From the NCBI GenBank assembly GCA_028281265.1, contig JANQKE010000188.1, positions 62,001-126,000 of the forward strand: a DNA stretch of 64,000 nucleotides. Reading direction: 5' to 3'. This document shows, in pieces, positions 51,051-59,535 of the stretch. This DNA is from Alphaproteobacteria bacterium. GTDB lineage: Bacteria; Pseudomonadota; Alphaproteobacteria; DSM-16000; Inquilinaceae. The translations under genes were made by a program, and so were the position numbers. The number at the start of each line of letters is the position of its first letter. Position 1 is the first letter of the stretch. The notes under the pieces were generated by a model. That model had not been told where the DNA came from and made no database searches. It saw only the letters and a program-made list of their open reading frames with translations.

Positions 51051-51231
51051 AGCGCAGACCGGGGACGGACGATCTGCGGTGCATCAATCTGCCCGGCGAG
51101 GGCAAGCGTCCGAACTCAACGGGCGGCAAGCCTCCCTGTCGATCAAAGGGTTGATGGCATCGCTCGCGTCCCGGCGGCGGCCCTCGGGCCGGTCCGGGAG
51201 CGCCCGGCGCCCCGGGCCGGGTTTCACATGT

Positions 51232-51262
51232 CCGTAACAAGACCGTCACGCGGATTATATGT
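51232..51262 (+). promoter_or_regulatory. Pho box and -10 element of phoX
   Basis: Two 7-base direct repeats, CCGTAAC (51232-51238) and CCGTCAC (51243-51249), are separated by 4 bases. This is the 11-base spacing of PhoB sites, and the repeats fit the CTGTCAT/C consensus at 5 and 6 of 7 positions. TTATATG (51255-51261) lies six bases further on as a -10 element. PhoB activation under phosphate limitation is the likely control. Confidence 0.7.
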
Positions 51263-51366
51263 TCCGCGGCTAGGTTGCGCCCCGACCGCGTCGGCCCGGC
51301 ACGAAGCCCGGGCCCTAGGCAATCAATAAACGCGGCGTCACCTCTGCTCACGCCATGGAGATCGAG

Positions 51367-53373
51367 ATGAAGAACTTCGACGTTTCGAAGTTTGAGAACA
51401 AGGCTGCGGCCTTCGAGGCCTTCGACGACATCCGCACCAGCCCCGAAGGCGCGCCCACCATGGGGGACGTCGTCGCCGCCCGGTTCGGTCGCCGCGACCT
51501 GGTCAAGGGGTCGCTGGCCGTCACGGCCGTGACCGCCACCTTCGGCGCCGCCGCCCTGTCGGCCGGCCGGGCCGACGCCCACGCGCATGGCGGCATGCGC
51601 TACGTGTTCGACGAGATCCAGCACGGTGTGGACGAAACCCACCACGTCGCGCCGGGCTACAGCGCCGACGTGCTGATCCGCTGGGGTGATCCGGTGGAAG
51701 CCGACGCGCCGGCATTCGATCCGCAGAACCAGACCGCCCAGGCGCAGTCCAAGCAGTTCGGCTACAACAACGACTATATCGGCTATCTGCCGCTGCCGAT
51801 GGGGTCCGAAACGGCCGATCACGGCCTGCTGTGCGTGAACCACGAATACACCAACGAAGAGGTCATGTTCCCGGGCCTGGGCCGGCAGGACAATGCCGAG
51901 TTCGCCGGTATGACCCAAGAGCTGGTGGACATCGAAATGGCCGCCCATGGCGGGTCGATCATCGAGATCCGCAAGGTCGACGGCAAATGGGAAGTCGTCC
52001 CGGGCAGCCGGTACGCCCGCCGGATCACCGCGCTGGCCACCCCGATGGACATCACCGGCCCGGCCGCCGGCCTGGACCGGATGAAGACCTCCACCGATGC
52101 GACCGGGACCCGGGTCATCGGCACCATCAACAACTGCGCCGGCGGCATGACCCCGTGGGGCACCTACCTGATGGCCGAGGAGAACTTCCACGGCTATTTC
52201 TGGGGTGAGCTGACCGAAGACCACGCCGAGTACCGGAACTACGACCGGAACGGCATCCCGGGCGGCTGGTATGCCTGGGGCCGGTACCACGACCGCTTCG
52301 ACATCAACAAGGAGCCGAACGAAGCCAACCGCTTCGGCTACATCGTCGAAGTTGACCCCCTGGACCCGACCTCGACCCCGAAGAAGCGCACCGCCCTGGG
52401 CCGCTTCCGGCATGAAGGCGCGGAGTCGATCGTCAACGGCGACGGCCGGGTGGTGGTCTATACCGGCGACGACAACCGGTTCGACTATCTCTACAAGTTC
52501 GTGACCGCTGGTACCTTCAACCCGGACGATCGCGCCGCCAACATGGACCTGCTCGACGAGGGCACCCTCTACGTCGCCAAGTTCCATGAGAACGGCAAGG
52601 TCGAGTGGCTGCCGCTGGTCTACGGCGAAGGCCCGCTGACCGAAGCGAACGGCTTCACCAACCAGGGCGACGTGGTGATCGAGAGCCGGATCGCCGCCGA
52701 TCTCCTGGGCGCGACCCCGATGGACCGTCCCGAAGACGTCGAGCCGAACCCGGTGACGGGCAAGGTCTACGTCATGCTGACCAACAACAGCCGCCGGACC
52801 CCGGAGCAGGTCGACGCCGTCAACCCGCGGCCGGAAAGCCGTTTCGGCCACATCGTCGAGATCTCCCCGCCGAACGGCGACCATGGCAGCACCATGGACG
52901 ATTGGGAGATCGTGGTGCTCTGCGGCGACCCGAACGTCGAGGACGTCGGCGCGATGTGGAACCCCGCCACCTCGGACAATGGCTGGTTCGCGTCGCCGGA
53001 CAACTGTGCGGTCGACAACCAGGGCCGTCTGTGGATCTCCACCGACCAGGGCTCGGGCTGGGCCCGTTCCGGCACCGCCGACGGTGTCTGGGCGCTGGAG
53101 ACCGAAGGCGACCTGCGTGGGACCGGCAAGATGTTCTTCCGGGTGCCGATCGGTGCCGAGATGTGCGGTCCGAAATTCACCCCGGACGACACCACCCTGT
53201 TCGTCGCGGTCCAGCACCCGGCGACCGACGGTACCCGGAACTACCCGGGCTTCGAGCGGGATTCGACCTTCGAAGACCCGGCCACCCGCTGGCCGGACTT
53301 CCAGGACGGCATGCCGCCGCGCCCGTCGGTGGTCGCCATCACCAAGGACGATGGCGGTCCGATCGGCGTGTGA
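51367..53373 (+). CDS. phoX: PhoX-family alkaline phosphatase
   Basis: A 668-residue protein of the PhoX/DUF839 family, with a Tat leader (RFGRRDLVKGSLAVTAVTATF, cut after ADA). Conserved parts are PLPMGSETADHGLLCVNHEYTNEE, NNCAGGMTPWGTYLMAEENFHGYF, RRTPEQVDAVNPRPESRFGHIVEI and RPSVVAITKDDGG. PhoX enzymes use calcium and iron in the periplasm to release phosphate from esters. The ATG at 51367 follows GGAG by 6 bases; another ATG at 51355 would add four residues. The Pho box upstream supports the role. Confidence 0.92.
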   Translation: MKNFDVSKFENKAAAFEAFDDIRTSPEGAPTMGDVVAARFGRRDLVKGSLAVTAVTATFGAAALSAGRADAHAHGGMRYVFDEIQHGVDETHHVAPGYSADVLIRWGDPVEADAPAFDPQNQTAQAQSKQFGYNNDYIGYLPLPMGSETADHGLLCVNHEYTNEEVMFPGLGRQDNAEFAGMTQELVDIEMAAHGGSIIEIRKVDGKWEVVPGSRYARRITALATPMDITGPAAGLDRMKTSTDATGTRVIGTINNCAGGMTPWGTYLMAEENFHGYFWGELTEDHAEYRNYDRNGIPGGWYAWGRYHDRFDINKEPNEANRFGYIVEVDPLDPTSTPKKRTALGRFRHEGAESIVNGDGRVVVYTGDDNRFDYLYKFVTAGTFNPDDRAANMDLLDEGTLYVAKFHENGKVEWLPLVYGEGPLTEANGFTNQGDVVIESRIAADLLGATPMDRPEDVEPNPVTGKVYVMLTNNSRRTPEQVDAVNPRPESRFGHIVEISPPNGDHGSTMDDWEIVVLCGDPNVEDVGAMWNPATSDNGWFASPDNCAVDNQGRLWISTDQGSGWARSGTADGVWALETEGDLRGTGKMFFRVPIGAEMCGPKFTPDDTTLFVAVQHPATDGTRNYPGFERDSTFEDPATRWPDFQDGMPPRPSVVAITKDDGGPIGV

Positions 53374-53412
53374 GGATCGCCGACCTGGAACGTCCTGGGT
53401 CCGAACGGTCCC

Positions 53413-53490
53413 AGATAGGATGCTCTAAGTCGTTGAAGTCGATCATCTTATCTGCGTTCGGATGAACCCCGTCCGAACGCAGGTTGATCT
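53413..53490 (-). repeat. Composite palindromic repeat, copy E
   Basis: In reverse orientation: GGATGCTCTAA, the linker GAAGTCGATCATCTTA, then the inverted repeat CTGCGTTCGGA (53452-53462) with its complement at 53472-53482. A weak hairpin CTGGGTCC...GGTCCCAG (53395-53414) sits in the second-hairpin slot. It lies between the convergent phoX and hxlR genes. Confidence 0.85.
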
Positions 53491-53492
53491 GG

Positions 53493-53517
53493 AGCGTGCT
53501 GCCCGCTGCAGCACGCT
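53493..53517. terminator. Hairpin next to repeat copy E
   Basis: AGCGTGCTGC and GCAGCACGCT form a perfect 10-bp stem with a 5-base loop, between the convergent phoX and hxlR genes. It could end transcription from either side. The remaining 130 bases up to the hxlR stop hold only a run of C residues and no gene. Confidence 0.5.
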
Positions 53518-53650
53518 GCGGCACGGCCGGGCTCGCCAACGCCCGGCCGTCGTCGTTTGCGCCGACGGCCGGGTCAGGGCCGATGCGGCCTGCCGATGCA
53601 TCGGCGCCGGGGGGACGATCGCCCCGCCCCGCCCCCGCCCCCCCCCGGGG

Positions 53651-54145
53651 TCAGGGGGCGGCCGGACCGTGGGCGTCGTCGGCATCCAGGGTGATGCTGC
53701 CGTAGTCCTCGACCGCCGTGCCGTCGTCCCGAACCACCTGGGTGGTCACCCGTTGGCCGGTGGCGTCCCGCAACGCCAGCCGGGAGGGCGGTCCGCCGGC
53801 ATGGACGTTGCCCCAGTCCCGCAAGGCGATCAGGGCGGGCATCAGGGCTCTCCCCTTGTCCGACAACCCGTAGGCCTGGCGCGTGCGCTGCCCCGGTACG
53901 CGATACGGGCGCTGCTCCAGGATGCCGTTGGCGACGAGCTGCGCCAAGCGGTCGGCCAGCACCGAGCGCGGGATGCCGAGATCATCGCGGATCGCCTCGA
54001 ACCGCTCCACCCCGCACAGCGCTTCCCGCAGGATCAGAAGCGTCCACGCATCGCCGATCGCCCGCACCGCGCGGGCCAGGGCGCAATGCTCCAGCGAGGA
54101 CGGCGCGCGTTTCGGCGCGGATGACGGACCGGGATCAACCGACAT
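53651..54145 (-). CDS. HxlR family transcriptional regulator
   Basis: A 164-residue regulator with the HxlR domain: SLEHCALARAVRAIGDAWTLLILREALCG, FEAIRDDLGIPRSVLADRL (recognition region), then a wing RVPGQRTRQAYGLSDKGRAL. The Cys in EHC is conserved and often senses redox or electrophile stress. A further C-terminal part of about 40 residues is extra. It is divergent from an MFS exporter gene, with a palindrome between them, so it probably represses that exporter and itself. Confidence 0.9.
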   Translation of the reverse strand: MSVDPGPSSAPKRAPSSLEHCALARAVRAIGDAWTLLILREALCGVERFEAIRDDLGIPRSVLADRLAQLVANGILEQRPYRVPGQRTRQAYGLSDKGRALMPALIALRDWGNVHAGGPPSRLALRDATGQRVTTQVVRDDGTAVEDYGSITLDADDAHGPAAP

Positions 54146-54163
54146 GACCTCACGCTAGCAGGG

Positions 54164-54182
54164 TTTGTGTTTCGAACTCAAA
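54164..54182. promoter_or_regulatory. Candidate HxlR operator
   Basis: TTTG-N-GTT-N3-AAC-N-CAAA is an almost perfect dyad of 19 bases in the AT-rich gap between hxlR and the MFS gene, 18 bases upstream of the hxlR start. Location, length and symmetry fit a shared operator. Confidence 0.6.
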
Positions 54183-54291
54183 TCATCTAGGCTAAGTATG
54201 AAAAGTGAATTCAGCCTCCGCGAGGCGGGCCTCGCATGGCGCTTGAACGAAAAGGACGGCTTGAGATGAGGTCATCTCGGCGCAGACCGGC

Positions 54292-55482
54292 ATGACGCCC
54301 GCTCCGGCACCCGCCGAGGCACCGTTGACGGCGGCGGCGGCCTTGCTCTGCGTGACCGTGCTGGCCTTGGCGCCGGCGGTCGCTCTGGGCATCGCCCGCT
54401 TTGCCTATGCCCTCGTGCTGCCGGCGATGCAGGCCGATCTCGGCTGGACCTACATCCAGTCCGGCGGCCTCAACACCACCAATGCCGTGGGCTATCTGCT
54501 CGGGGCTCTGCTGGCCGCGGCGGCGATCCGGACGCTGGGCAGCCTTCGGGTGGTCGGGATCGGCCTGGCGGGCTGCATCGCCGGTCTCGGCCTCGCGGCC
54601 GTCACGACGGATTTCGGCCTGCTCAATGCCAGCCGGGCCCTGGCCGGGATCGCCGGCGCCCTGGCATTCGTCGCCGGCGGGGTGGTGGCGGCGGAGATCG
54701 CACAGCGCCGGCCGGATCGGGCCGCCCTGATCCTGGCCGTCTACTATGCCGGCCCGGGGCTGGGGATCGTGCTGTCCGGTGTGCTGGTGCCGGCGGTCCT
54801 GGGCGGCGGCGATCCCCCGCAATGGCAGACGGCATGGCTGGTGCTGGCCGCCCTGGCCGTGCCGCTGAGCCTGGCTTTGGCGGTGCTGCGCGGTCGCTTC
54901 ACCGTATCCGCCGCAGCCGAGGCGGCCGATCCGGTCGAAGGACCGGCGATGCCGTGGCTCCTGGCCGGCTACGCCGTCTTCGGCGCCGGCTACATCGCCT
55001 ATATGACCTTCATGCTGGCCTGGATCGGCCAAGCGGGGGCGGGGGCGGGGGCCCGGGCCGTCTTCTGGATCGTCCTGGGGGTGGCGGCGATGTCGTCCCC
55101 GTGGCTGTGGCCGGGTGTGCTGGCCAAGGGGCGGCACGGCCGGGCGTTCGCACTCCTCGCCGGGGTGTGTGCCGTCGGGGCGATCCTGCCCCTCGTGCTG
55201 GCCCACACCGCGACGCTCCTGGTGTCGGCCGCTTTGTTCGGATGCAGCTTCTTCGCCGTCGTCGCCGCCACGACGGCCTTCGTCCGCCGCAATCTGCCCA
55301 AGCGGGCCTGGCCGTCGGCGATCGGCCGGCTGACGGTGGCGTTCGGCCTCGGCCAGACCGTGGGCCCGGTCGGAACCGGCTGGCTGAGCGACTGGCGTGG
55401 CAGCCTGACCGACGGGCTGTGGCTGTCGGCGGGGTTGCTGCTGCTCGCCGCCCTGGTCGGCTGGCGGCAGCGGGACGGGTGA
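54292..55482 (+). CDS. YbfB/YjiJ family MFS transporter
   Basis: A 396-residue, 12-helix transporter. GIARFAYALVLPAMQADLGW, NTTNAVGYLLGALLAA and SRALAGIAGALAFVAGG follow the YbfB/YjiJ pattern. It likely expels a small toxic molecule and is controlled by the divergent HxlR regulator. No strong ribosome-binding site is seen before the ATG. Confidence 0.88.
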   Translation: MTPAPAPAEAPLTAAAALLCVTVLALAPAVALGIARFAYALVLPAMQADLGWTYIQSGGLNTTNAVGYLLGALLAAAAIRTLGSLRVVGIGLAGCIAGLGLAAVTTDFGLLNASRALAGIAGALAFVAGGVVAAEIAQRRPDRAALILAVYYAGPGLGIVLSGVLVPAVLGGGDPPQWQTAWLVLAALAVPLSLALAVLRGRFTVSAAAEAADPVEGPAMPWLLAGYAVFGAGYIAYMTFMLAWIGQAGAGAGARAVFWIVLGVAAMSSPWLWPGVLAKGRHGRAFALLAGVCAVGAILPLVLAHTATLLVSAALFGCSFFAVVAATTAFVRRNLPKRAWPSAIGRLTVAFGLGQTVGPVGTGWLSDWRGSLTDGLWLSAGLLLLAALVGWRQRDG

Positions 55483-55741
55483 CGCCCGAAGCGAGCCGGC
55501 ACGGGACCGGATGCCGGCGGGCGAGGCGACCGCCATCTTCCGTGCGTCGGCCCGTCCGGAGCCCGGCCGCGCCTACCCCGCCGGCCCGCCGGGTCGACGT
55601 CCGGTAAGGGCGGTCCGCTGGGTTGCGTTGCACCGGTCCCATGGCAAACCGGTACGCTGTATGATCCAATCCCGGCGACCACGAGGGTCGGGGCGGAGCG
55701 ACGCGCCCCTGCGACCCTCAGCGACCGGGGCCGGATCCGCC
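55483..55741. other. Gap before the cNMP-EAL gene
   Basis: The gap holds no gene. The only feature is a somewhat AT-richer stretch near 55620-55675 (GTTGCGTTGCAC... and GTATGATCC) that could hold the promoter of the next gene; spacing does not allow a firm assignment. Confidence 0.4.
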
Positions 55742-56929
55742 ATGACAATCCAGACGCTGACAGAGCGGTATCGCAGCGGTGAGACGATCTTCAGCGCCGG
55801 CGACCCGGCCGACGCGGTCTATGTGGTGGAGGCCGGACAGGTCGGGGTCTTCGGGGGCGGGAACGGGGACGGGCGCCCGGTCGCCGTCCTCGCGGCCGGT
55901 GAGTTCTTCGGCGAGATGGCGATCGTCGACGGCCGGCCCCGATCGGCCACGGTCCGGGCCCTGTCCGACTGCCGGTTGATCACCCTCAATCGCCGCCAGA
56001 TCGTCAGCCGGATGACCGCGGCCGACCCCGCCTTGCGCCTGTTGATCCGGGTTCTGGTCGACAGGCTGCGCCGCCAGGTCGCACCGGACCGGGTCGGCGC
56101 GCCGGCCCTGGCCGACGAGATCGACGCCACCGACCACCACCGGACGATCGACCGGCTCAAGCTGGAGGCCGAGTTGCAGATCGCCGTCGACAACGACCAG
56201 CTCGATCTGCATTTCCAGCCCATCGTCGACCTGACGGCCCATCAGTTGGCGGGGTTCGAGGCGCTGATCCGCTGGCGCCATTCCACCCGCGGCCCGGTGC
56301 GGCCGGACCTGTTCATCGGCTTGGCGGAGCAGTCGAGCCTGATCACCGCCATCGATCGATGGGTGCTGGAGCGCGCCGTCGCCGCCCTGGCCCGGCTGCG
56401 CGCGGTCTCGACTTCCGGACTGCCCTTGTTCATGGCGGTCAACATCTCCGCCCGGCATCTCGCCGACCCGGGCCTCGTCGATTTCGTCTCCGAGACCGCC
56501 GGGCGGGCCGGTATCGATCCCTCGATGCTCAAGCTCGAGGTCACCGAAGGGGTCGTCGTCAACGATTGGGACGTGGTCGACTGCTTGCGGGCCTGCCAGG
56601 GGCTGGGCTGCCGGATCTCGCTGGACGATTTCGGCACCGGGTATTCGTCGCTCAGCTATCTCAGCCGGCTGCCGATCGACGTCCTGAAGATCGACCGCTC
56701 CTTCGTCGGGGCGATGCTGGACGACCACCGGACGATGGCGATCGTCCGCTCGATCGTCGGCCTGTCGGAAGGCCTCGCCATCCCTCTGGTCGGCGAAGGG
56801 ATCGAGACCGCGCGCCAGCTCGCCGTGCTGACCGATCTCGGCTGCCGGTTCGGCCAGGGCTACCTGTTCTCGAAAGCTCTGCCGGAGACCGAGGCGATGG
56901 TCCTCGCCCGCGGTTTCCGGATGCCCTGA
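55742..56929 (+). CDS. Cyclic-nucleotide-binding plus EAL domain phosphodiesterase
   Basis: A 395-residue fusion. Residues about 1-120 are a cNMP-binding/Crp-like sensor domain (YRSGETIFSAGDPADAVYVV, AAGEFFGEMAIVDGRPRSATV). Residues about 150-390 are an EAL domain with its catalytic residues: FEALIRWRH, MAVNISARHL, LKLEVTEG, SLDDFGTGYSSLSYL, VLKIDRSFVG and VGEGIETARQLA. It should hydrolyse cyclic di-GMP under control of a bound nucleotide. A cellulose synthase gene at the end of the window is a possible downstream target of the same signal. Confidence 0.92.
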   Translation: MTIQTLTERYRSGETIFSAGDPADAVYVVEAGQVGVFGGGNGDGRPVAVLAAGEFFGEMAIVDGRPRSATVRALSDCRLITLNRRQIVSRMTAADPALRLLIRVLVDRLRRQVAPDRVGAPALADEIDATDHHRTIDRLKLEAELQIAVDNDQLDLHFQPIVDLTAHQLAGFEALIRWRHSTRGPVRPDLFIGLAEQSSLITAIDRWVLERAVAALARLRAVSTSGLPLFMAVNISARHLADPGLVDFVSETAGRAGIDPSMLKLEVTEGVVVNDWDVVDCLRACQGLGCRISLDDFGTGYSSLSYLSRLPIDVLKIDRSFVGAMLDDHRTMAIVRSIVGLSEGLAIPLVGEGIETARQLAVLTDLGCRFGQGYLFSKALPETEAMVLARGFRMP

Positions 56930-56962
56930 CGCGTTCGGCGGGGCAGGGGCCGCCGACGATGC

Positions 56963-57069
56963 AGCATCCCCCCGCGTCCGACCGGACGCGGGGGGATGCT
57001 CTAACTCCTTGAAGTCGTTCACCTTGACCTGTGTTCAGACGGGTCCATCCGAACGCAGGTCGATCCGGA
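56963..57069 (-). repeat. Composite palindromic repeat, copy F
   Basis: The most complete copy, in reverse orientation. A perfect hairpin (56963-57000; 18-base arms beginning AGCATCCCCCCGCGTCCG, 2-base loop) is followed by the linker CTAACTCCTTGAAGTCGTTC and the imperfect inverted repeat at 57027-57060. It lies between the convergent EAL and hflC genes, where the hairpin could end both transcripts. The remaining bases to 57203 hold no gene. Confidence 0.9.
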
Positions 57070-57203
57070 GCAAGATCACATGAGGGTCACGCACCCGCAT
57101 GGGTCCCGATCCCGCTCCGGCGGACCGACCCTCCGGACCGGCATGACGATGGCGGAGATGGGCGGCGCCGGCCCGCCGATCGACCGGCGCGATACCCCGC
57201 CGC

Positions 57204-58232
57204 TTACCGAAGGGCCGCGGCGGCCGTTGGTCCGGTGCCGGCGGGTGCCGACGGCAACGGGACCAGGCTCGACGTCTCGGCCTGCGGCTCGACCTCGGCC
57301 GCCTCGTCCGCCGGCGGGGCGGTTCCGGCCGCTGTCGGCGGATCGGCCGGCACCGGCAGCGGCGCCACACCGCCCGTTATGTCCTGGAAGAACCGGAAGA
57401 AGTCGCCTTCGGGGGAGAGGACCAGGGTGGTTTCCTGGTTGGCCATGGAGGTCCGATACGCTTGCAGGGTTCGATAGAAGGCGTAGAACTCGGGGTTCTG
57501 GTTGAACGCCTCGGCCTGGATGACGATCGCTTCCGCGTCGCCCTGACCGCGCAGGATCTGCGCCTCGCGCTCGGCTTCGGCCAGCAGCACCGTCCGTTCC
57601 CGATCGGCGCGCGAGCGGATCTGCTGAGCCTGCTCCTCGCCCTGGGCGCGGAACTCGGCGGCCTCCCGCTCCCGCTCCGAGCGCATGCGGTCGTAGACCG
57701 ACTGGATCGTGCCCTCGGGCACGTCGGCCCGGCCGATCCGCACGTCGACGATCTCGATGCCGAAGGCTTCCACCCGGCGCTGCACCTGGTCGCGGATCCG
57801 CTCCATGAGAACGATCCGCTCCTCGGACAGGATCTCCGGCTGGGTGGCGTTGCCGATGACCTCACGCGTGGCGGAGTTGGTCACCGTGCTGACCCGCTGC
57901 ACGGCGGTGAGCTCATCCCGCACGGTCTGGAAATACAGCAGAGGATCGGCGATCCGGTAGCGCACGAACGTGTCCACATCCAGCCGCCGCTGGTCGGCGA
58001 GCAACACCTGCTCGACCGGCGGATCGACCGGGACCACCCGCCGTTCGAAGAAGCTCACCGTCTGGACGAACGGCAGCTTGAAGTTGAGACCGGGCTCGGC
58101 GATCGTCCGGACCGGCTCCCCGAACTGCAGCACCAGGGCCTGTTCGCGCTCGTCGATGGTGAAGATCGAGTTCCACAGCACCGCCACCACGATCAGCAGG
58201 ACGACGCCGAGTATACCAAGTCGCATGCTCAT
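57204..58232 (-). CDS. hflC: HflC, membrane protease modulator
   Basis: A 342-residue SPFH/band-7 protein with one N-terminal membrane helix (residues about 4-22), TIDEREQALVLQFGEPVR, IEIVDVRIGRADVPEG, MRSEREREAAEFRAQGEEQA and ANQETTLVLSPEGDFFRFF. With HflK it forms a cage around FtsH in the membrane and limits proteolysis. The C-terminus has an extra Ala/Pro-rich tail of about 50 residues. It follows hflK by 27 bases. Confidence 0.94.
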   Translation of the reverse strand: MSMRLGILGVVLLIVVAVLWNSIFTIDEREQALVLQFGEPVRTIAEPGLNFKLPFVQTVSFFERRVVPVDPPVEQVLLADQRRLDVDTFVRYRIADPLLYFQTVRDELTAVQRVSTVTNSATREVIGNATQPEILSEERIVLMERIRDQVQRRVEAFGIEIVDVRIGRADVPEGTIQSVYDRMRSEREREAAEFRAQGEEQAQQIRSRADRERTVLLAEAEREAQILRGQGDAEAIVIQAEAFNQNPEFYAFYRTLQAYRTSMANQETTLVLSPEGDFFRFFQDITGGVAPLPVPADPPTAAGTAPPADEAAEVEPQAETSSLVPLPSAPAGTGPTAAAALR

Positions 58233-58259
58233 AATCCGTTTCCTCGTCGGCGCGGCCGG

Positions 58260-59366
58260 TCAGCGGCGCAGTTCGTTCAGCGGCAGATACGGCACCACAC
58301 CGCCGCCCCCGCCGCCGACGTCGCCGTCGATGATGACCTTGTTGGTCTCCCGCAGCACCTCTTCCAGCGTTTCGATGTAGAAGCGCTGGGTGGTCACCTC
58401 GGGCGACAGCTCGAACGACCGCAGCACGTTCAGGAACCGGTCGGCTTCCCCGACCGCCTGGGCGACGATCTGCTCGCGATAGGCGCTGGCCTCCTGGATC
58501 AGCCGTTCGGCCTCCCCCCGCGCCCGGGGGATGATGTCGTTGCGATAGGCTTCGGCCTGGTTGCGCAGGCGCTGCTGGTCCTGCCGGGCGCGCTGCACGT
58601 CGTTGAAGGCGTCGACCACCGGGGCCGGCGGATCGACCCGCTGCAGTTGGACTTCCGTGATCTCGATGCCGGCCTGATAGCCGTCGATGATCTGCTGCAG
58701 GTTCGTCCGGGTCTGCGCCTGGATCAGGTCACGCGCCTCGGTCAGCGCCGGCTGGATGTCGGTGCGACCGATGATCTCCCGCATCGCGCTTTCCGCTGCG
58801 ACTTCCACCGTCTCTTCCGGATCGCGGATGTTGAACAGATAGTCGCGGGCGTTGGATATCCGCCACAGCACGGTGAAATCGATGTCGATCAGGTTTTCGT
58901 CCCCGGTGAGCATGATGCTCTCGTCAGGGTTGTCGACGATGCGGCCGGGCTGCTGCGTGAAGCCGATATCGATCCGGTTGACCCGCTGCACCGCCGGCAA
59001 GGAGACGGTCTCGATCGGGTCGGGCAGCTTGAACCGGAGGCCCGGGCCTTCGGTCCGGACATACTCCCCGAACCGCTGGACCACCGCCTGCTGTTCCGGA
59101 TTGACCTGGTACACCATGGACGACGCGAGGACGATCAGCACCACCAGGACCACGATGATGGCGACGCCGCGCCCGCCGCCGAAGCGCTTGGGCACCATCC
59201 GTTTCACCCGATCCTGGCCCTTGCGGATCATGTCCTCGAAATCCGGGGGTGTCGGACCGCCGCCGCCGCCCCCGCCGCCGGGCGGTCGGCCCCACGGGTT
59301 GTTGCCGCCACCGCCGCCGGACGATCCCCACGGATTGCCGCCGCCTCCTTGATTATTCCAAGGCAT
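58260..59366 (-). CDS. hflK: HflK, membrane protease modulator
   Basis: A 368-residue SPFH protein with the usual Gly/Asn-rich start (PWNNQGGGGNPWG), a membrane helix (about residues 68-87), VNPEQQAVVQRFGEYVRTEGPGL and the paired LQRVDPPAPVVDAFNDVQRA. It partners HflC around FtsH. It is divergent from the mrp gene; the shared gap holds a TTGACA at 59440-59445 with no good -10. Confidence 0.94.
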   Translation of the reverse strand: MPWNNQGGGGNPWGSSGGGGGNNPWGRPPGGGGGGGGPTPPDFEDMIRKGQDRVKRMVPKRFGGGRGVAIIVVLVVLIVLASSMVYQVNPEQQAVVQRFGEYVRTEGPGLRFKLPDPIETVSLPAVQRVNRIDIGFTQQPGRIVDNPDESIMLTGDENLIDIDFTVLWRISNARDYLFNIRDPEETVEVAAESAMREIIGRTDIQPALTEARDLIQAQTRTNLQQIIDGYQAGIEITEVQLQRVDPPAPVVDAFNDVQRARQDQQRLRNQAEAYRNDIIPRARGEAERLIQEASAYREQIVAQAVGEADRFLNVLRSFELSPEVTTQRFYIETLEEVLRETNKVIIDGDVGGGGGGVVPYLPLNELRR

Positions 59367-59535
59367 ACAAGAAAACCCCTGCTCGAAGTGTGCGCCGTCG
59401 TGCCACCGGTTCGGGCCGGCTGACCGGCCTCCACGTCGTTTGACAGCGGCACGGGCACGCCGCTAACCCCACCGACGGACGGTCGGCGGGCCCAGGACCC
59501 CGCCTGATATCGGAGGGGAGCGGGAGTTTTCAACC

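Noticed and set aside
51049-53217. 722-codon minus-strand frame opposite phoX
   Set aside because: Shadow frame; the plus strand shows PhoX motifs, a Tat leader and a Pho box.
57962-59423. Plus-strand frame opposite hflC/hflK
   Set aside because: His/Asp/Arg-rich shadow of two recognised SPFH genes.
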